Positions 6,959 to 9,107 of a stretch of DNA of 9,107 nucleotides are shown piece after piece. A program made the position numbers and the translations under genes. The notes under the pieces are model-generated. The model worked only from the letters and a program-made list of their open reading frames with translations, was not told the DNA's origin and did not search any database. The number at the start of each line of letters is the position of its first letter. Position 1 is the first letter of the stretch. The DNA comes from Blastocatellia bacterium (GTDB lineage Bacteria; Acidobacteriota; Blastocatellia; Pyrinomonadales; Pyrinomonadaceae), in the NCBI GenBank assembly GCA_003488005.1, contig DNND01000098.1, forward strand, positions 1-9,107, given 5' to 3'.

Positions 6959-7527
6959 GCCTTGCCTCCGATTTTCCCGTACACCCGGGCAAACTCTTTC
7001 CGGCCGCGCGCGACCAGACTGCCGACGTTCGTCTCTTTCACCGCCAACGTGTCGGCGATTTCACGATAGGAGAGTCCCTGATGTCTCAGCAACAAACAAC
7101 TGCGCATCGGCTCTTTCAGCTTGTCCAACGCGCGTCGCGTTTGTTCAATGTCTACGTTACGGCTGTAATCCTCGTCTGGCGCGGGCGCGAACCAACCTTC
7201 ATGCGTTGAATTCTTGTGATATTCGTTGTCGCGCGTCATCGATCGCGTGTTCCCGCGAATAGTGTTGCGCGCTACGTTCAAGGTGACACGCAAAAGCCAG
7301 GCGCGCAACAACTCCTCGCCTGGCTTCGAATTAAGATTACGATAGAGCCGTAGAAAAACTTCCTGCGTAATATCCTCTGCCAACGCCGCATCGCGAACTA
7401 CCGAGCACGCCGTGCGAAAAACGGCCCGGTGATGAAGCGTAAAAGCCTCATCGAAGCTGAGCGGAGGCGCTGCAGTCGCGATTTCGTCAGGCATCAAATT
7501 TACTAAGGCTCTGGCTTGTCCGCTCAT
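6955..7527 (-). CDS. ECF-subfamily RNA polymerase sigma factor
   Basis: This 190-residue sigma-70-family protein has only regions 2 and 4, as ECF factors do. Region 2 spans about 25-92, with the core-binding stretch DAALAEDITQEVFLRLYRNL (46-65) and the DNA-melting part AWLLRVTLNVARNTIRG (76-92). Region 4 spans about 127-181, with the helix-turn-helix GLSYREIADTLAVKETNVGSLVARGRKE (151-178). The ATG is preceded by GAGAG/GAGCGG at a normal distance. It is first in the minus-strand group and overlaps the anti-sigma gene by four bases, so it is regulated by that protein. ECF factors usually drive their own operon; no GGAAC-type promoter was found upstream, but two dyads and a weak housekeeping-like promoter are there. 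Its target set is unknown; the DUF5916 gene promoter at 2731-2758 is one candidate. Confidence 0.95.
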   Translation of the reverse strand: MSGQARALVNLMPDEIATAAPPLSFDEAFTLHHRAVFRTACSVVRDAALAEDITQEVFLRLYRNLNSKPGEELLRAWLLRVTLNVARNTIRGNTRSMTRDNEYHKNSTHEGWFAPAPDEDYSRNVDIEQTRRALDKLKEPMRSCLLLRHQGLSYREIADTLAVKETNVGSLVARGRKEFARVYGKIGGKA

Positions 7528-7579
7528 TTAAAACCGCTCTCAGGAAACAAACACCGCAACCGGCTCGCTTGTGGCAACT

Positions 7580-7599
7580 TTATCGCAAGTATCCGATAA
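7580..7599. promoter_or_regulatory. Operator-like dyad 1 (TTATCG-N8-CGATAA)
   Basis: Twenty-base inverted repeat with six-base perfect arms and an eight-base spacer, in the divergent region between the sigma operon and hemE. Its architecture is the same as that of dyad 2, located 28 bases further right, with one base changed symmetrically in each arm (A to G, T to C). This suggests a dimeric regulator binding at two sites. Confidence 0.5.
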
Positions 7600-7616
7600 G
7601 CTTTAGGTTGTCGTAA
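7588..7616 (-). promoter_or_regulatory. Weak promoter candidate for the sigma operon
   Basis: On the minus strand TTACGA (7616-7611) is followed after 17 bases by GATACT (7593-7588), a poor but correctly spaced -35/-10 pair about 60 bases before the sigma-factor ATG. Both boxes fall inside the two dyads, so a protein bound there would block this promoter. Tentative. Confidence 0.2.
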
Positions 7617-7627
7617 CGCCGCGACAA
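7608..7627. promoter_or_regulatory. Operator-like dyad 2 (TTGTCG-N8-CGACAA)
   Basis: Second twenty-base inverted repeat with six-base perfect arms and an eight-base spacer. Together with dyad 1 it gives the shared pattern TTRTCG-N8-CGAYAA, start to start 28 bases (not far from three helical turns). It may control the sigma operon, hemE or both. Confidence 0.5.
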
Positions 7628-7804
7628 ACTAAAAAGTCTATCGGACATTTGGCCCCAGCCATCGGCTAACTGCTTTTTACCTTTTTATTGTAGTCTGAAT
7701 CCTGAACTGCGACCAAAAACAACGGCACCGATTCAATAAAACAACTGCGGAGAGACACTGCTTGAACGAGCAGGCGCGTGCGAAAGTTCTTAAATCCTGA
7801 AGTC

Positions 7805-8872
7805 ATGAGCGAAACTCCAGCACTCGTAAATTCCACCGAAGCTCTTCGGAATAGCTCCTTCATGCGCGCGTGCCGGCGCGAAGCTGTGCCGTTTACGCCT
7901 ATCTGGCTGATGCGCCAGGCGGGCCGTTACATGCAGGAATATCGGGACGTTCGGGCGCGGGTTGGTTTTTTGGAATTGTGCAAAACGCCCGCGCTGGCGG
8001 CAGAAGTGACCGTGACTGCGGCGGAACGGTTGGGTGTGGACGCGGCGATTATTTTCGCAGACATTCTGCTGCCGCTGGAGCCGATGGGCTTGCAGCTCGA
8101 GTTTACTAAAGGAGATGGGCCGGTAATTCACAATCCGGTGCGATCCGCCGCTGACGTCGATCGACTGATTGAGATTGAAGGCGTCGGCGCGCTTCAGTTT
8201 GTGTTTGAGGCGATTCGCCACACGCGTCGCGCTCTTCGCCACGATCTTCCCTTAATCGGATTTGCAGGAGCGCCATTTACACTCGCTTCGTACATCGTCG
8301 AAGGCGCCGGCTCGAAAAACTACGTGCAGACAAAGTCGTTGATGTACAACGACAGCGGCGCCTGGCACGCAATGATGTCGCTGATTTCGCGCGCCCTGGT
8401 TAAATATCTCAACGCGCAAGTCGACGCGGGCGCGCAGGCTTTGCAGTTGTTTGATTCATGGGTTGGCTGTCTCAGTCCGGATGATTATCGGGAATACGTC
8501 TTGCCGCACACCCGTAGCGTCATTGCCGGCATCGCTTCAGACACACCCGTCATTCATTTTGGCACCGGCACCGGAGAGCTGCTGAAACTGATCAGCGAAG
8601 CCGGCGGAAATGTTATCGGCATTGACTGGCGCGTGCGTTTGGACGACGGCTGGGAACGGGTTGGGCGCGATAAAGCAGTGATGGGGAACCTCGATCCGGT
8701 GGCGCTGTTTGCAAACCGGGAACAGTTGCGCGGGCAAGCAAAGACAATTCTTGAACAAGCCGGTGGCCGCCCCGGGCACATCTTTAATCTTGGTCACGGC
8801 ATCCTGCCGGAAACACCCGTCGAGAATGTGATAGCGCTGGTTGAGATGGTCCACGAGATGAGTTCGAAGTAG
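7805..8872 (+). CDS. hemE: Uroporphyrinogen decarboxylase
   Basis: HemE removes the four acetate carboxyl groups of uroporphyrinogen III to give coproporphyrinogen III in cytoplasmic haem biosynthesis, without a cofactor. Family signatures are complete: PIWLMRQAGRYMQEYR, FADILLPLEPMG, GFAGAPFTLASYIVEG, QLFDSWVG, HFGTGTGELL, VMGNLDP and NLGHGILPETP. With the ATG at 7805 the active-site residues fall at Arg37, Arg41, Asp86, Tyr163, Ser218 and His331; the first three have the same numbers as in the human enzyme. The product is 355 residues, normal for the family. An in-frame GTG at 7778 would add nine residues; neither start has a strong ribosome binding site, and I prefer ATG by length. The gene stands alone, divergent from the sigma operon, and is followed by a short terminator-like hairpin and repeats rather than by other hem genes. 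Confidence 0.97.
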   Translation: MSETPALVNSTEALRNSSFMRACRREAVPFTPIWLMRQAGRYMQEYRDVRARVGFLELCKTPALAAEVTVTAAERLGVDAAIIFADILLPLEPMGLQLEFTKGDGPVIHNPVRSAADVDRLIEIEGVGALQFVFEAIRHTRRALRHDLPLIGFAGAPFTLASYIVEGAGSKNYVQTKSLMYNDSGAWHAMMSLISRALVKYLNAQVDAGAQALQLFDSWVGCLSPDDYREYVLPHTRSVIAGIASDTPVIHFGTGTGELLKLISEAGGNVIGIDWRVRLDDGWERVGRDKAVMGNLDPVALFANREQLRGQAKTILEQAGGRPGHIFNLGHGILPETPVENVIALVEMVHEMSSK

Positions 8873-8896
8873 CACGGACTTTAGTCGGTGTTTCTT
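8873..8896 (+). terminator. Candidate intrinsic terminator of hemE
   Basis: Directly after the hemE stop, CAC-G-GAC-TTTA-GTC-G-GTG folds into a six-pair stem with one symmetric G/G mismatch and a TTTA loop (8873-8890), followed by TTTCTT. The stem is weak, so termination may be inefficient, but the position fits. Confidence 0.4.
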
Positions 8897-8911
8897 AGTA
8901 TCGTTCCAAAA

Positions 8912-8924
8912 CCCGCGGAGCGGG
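8912..8924. repeat. Short GC hairpin opening the intergenic repeat element
   Basis: CCCGC-GGA-GCGGG, five perfect pairs with a three-base loop. It is the first of several hairpins in 8912-9107. Confidence 0.5.
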
Positions 8925-8937
8925 TGATGGCATAAAG

Positions 8938-8966
8938 CCTGGGGTGGAGCGAAGCGCAACCCCAGG
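8938..8966. repeat. Intergenic inverted repeat, CCTGGGGT...ACCCCAGG hairpin
   Basis: Eight-base perfect arms CCTGGGGT (8938-8945) and ACCCCAGG (8959-8966) enclose a 13-base loop containing GCGAAGCG. The right part (8945-8966) recurs in inverted orientation at 9086-9107 with one mismatch in 22 bases, so the same unit flanks the whole element. Such GC-rich palindromic units are familiar as interspersed extragenic repeats in Acidobacteriota and some other genomes (family knowledge, not checked here). Confidence 0.7.
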
Positions 8967-8987
8967 TTAGTTTAAGATGAGAAGCCC

Positions 8988-9064
8988 GAGCGCGCGAAGC
9001 GTGCGACAGCGCAATGGGTACAAGTTATTCATCAATCGATTGCTCTCGCCCGCTTCGCGGGCTC
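8988..9064. repeat. Inner imperfect inverted repeat of the intergenic element
   Basis: The segment 8988-9015 (GAGCGCGCGAAGCGTGCGA...) and the reverse complement of 9039-9064 (GAGCCCGCGAAGCGGGCGA...) agree except for a few substitutions and two extra bases. The right arm contains its own perfect hairpin GCCCGC-TTC-GCGGGC (9048-9062), and the ten-base palindrome CAATCGATTG lies at 9033-9042, partly in the spacer between the arms. Confidence 0.6.
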
Positions 9065-9085
9065 TTGCATCATACGGTCGATGAT

Positions 9086-9107
9086 CCTGGGGTTCCGCTT
9101 CGCTCCA
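9086..9107. repeat. Inverted copy of the outer repeat unit, cut by the window edge
   Basis: The reverse complement of these 22 bases matches 8945-8966 with a single mismatch (GCGGAACC against GCGCAACC). It begins with CCTGGGGT like the first unit and probably continues beyond the window into a matching ACCCCAGG-type arm. Confidence 0.6.

Noticed and set aside
6664..7209. 181-codon open frame on the plus strand across the sigma and anti-sigma genes
   Set aside because: Arg/Pro/Cys-rich shadow translation with no family signature, fully antisense to two clear genes.
7778..7804. GTG-initiated longer form of HemE
   Set aside because: The extra nine residues precede the family's normal start, and the ATG at 7805 gives the usual length; kept only as an alternative.
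7666..7863. Short minus-strand frame in the sigma-hemE intergenic region
   Set aside because: It overlaps the start of hemE, has no good ribosome binding site or recognisable motif, and its composition is not protein-like.
8912..9107. CRISPR-like array
   Set aside because: The repeats are inverted, of unequal length and not separated by uniform spacers.

Overview
The window looks like chromosomal DNA from a Gram-negative, moderately high-GC bacterium, most likely an Acidobacteriota member (perhaps class Blastocatellia). This assignment is inferred. It rests on gene content (an outer-membrane DUF5916 protein, a sigma/anti-sigma pair followed by DUF4097 proteins), on protein style, and on the GC-rich interspersed intergenic repeats at the right edge. 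No rRNA, tRNA, CRISPR array, transposase or phage gene is visible.

Layout. The minus strand carries five genes in one direction, read from right to left: an ECF sigma factor (7527-6955), its probable membrane anti-sigma factor (6958-6080, overlapping the sigma gene by ATGA), a secreted DUF4097-type beta-repeat protein (6053-4929), a larger secreted protein with two DUF4097-like halves joined by a coiled coil (4745-2805), and a CBM9-like/DUF5916 predicted outer-membrane barrel protein (2642-69). The first three are tightly packed and very probably one operon. The last two are each preceded by about 160 bp of intergenic DNA. The DUF5916 gene appears to have its own promoter, whose elements resemble an ECF sigma (sigma-E-like) promoter, just downstream of a terminator-like hairpin. 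On the plus strand, hemE (uroporphyrinogen decarboxylase, 7805-8872) diverges from the sigma operon across about 280 bp that contains two tandem 20-bp dyads of identical architecture. From 8873 to the window end there is a terminator-like hairpin and then a compound interspersed repeat with nested inverted repeats. Bases 1-68, downstream of the DUF5916 gene, show nothing I can name.

How the genes may work together (inference): the anti-sigma factor would hold the ECF sigma factor at the inner membrane and release it on an envelope signal. The sigma factor would then raise its own operon and possibly the downstream surface genes. All three structural products carry signal peptides and are built mainly of beta-strand repeats, so the cluster reads as an envelope-stress or surface-remodelling module of unknown ligand. 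hemE is a housekeeping haem-biosynthesis gene that only shares the divergent regulatory region.
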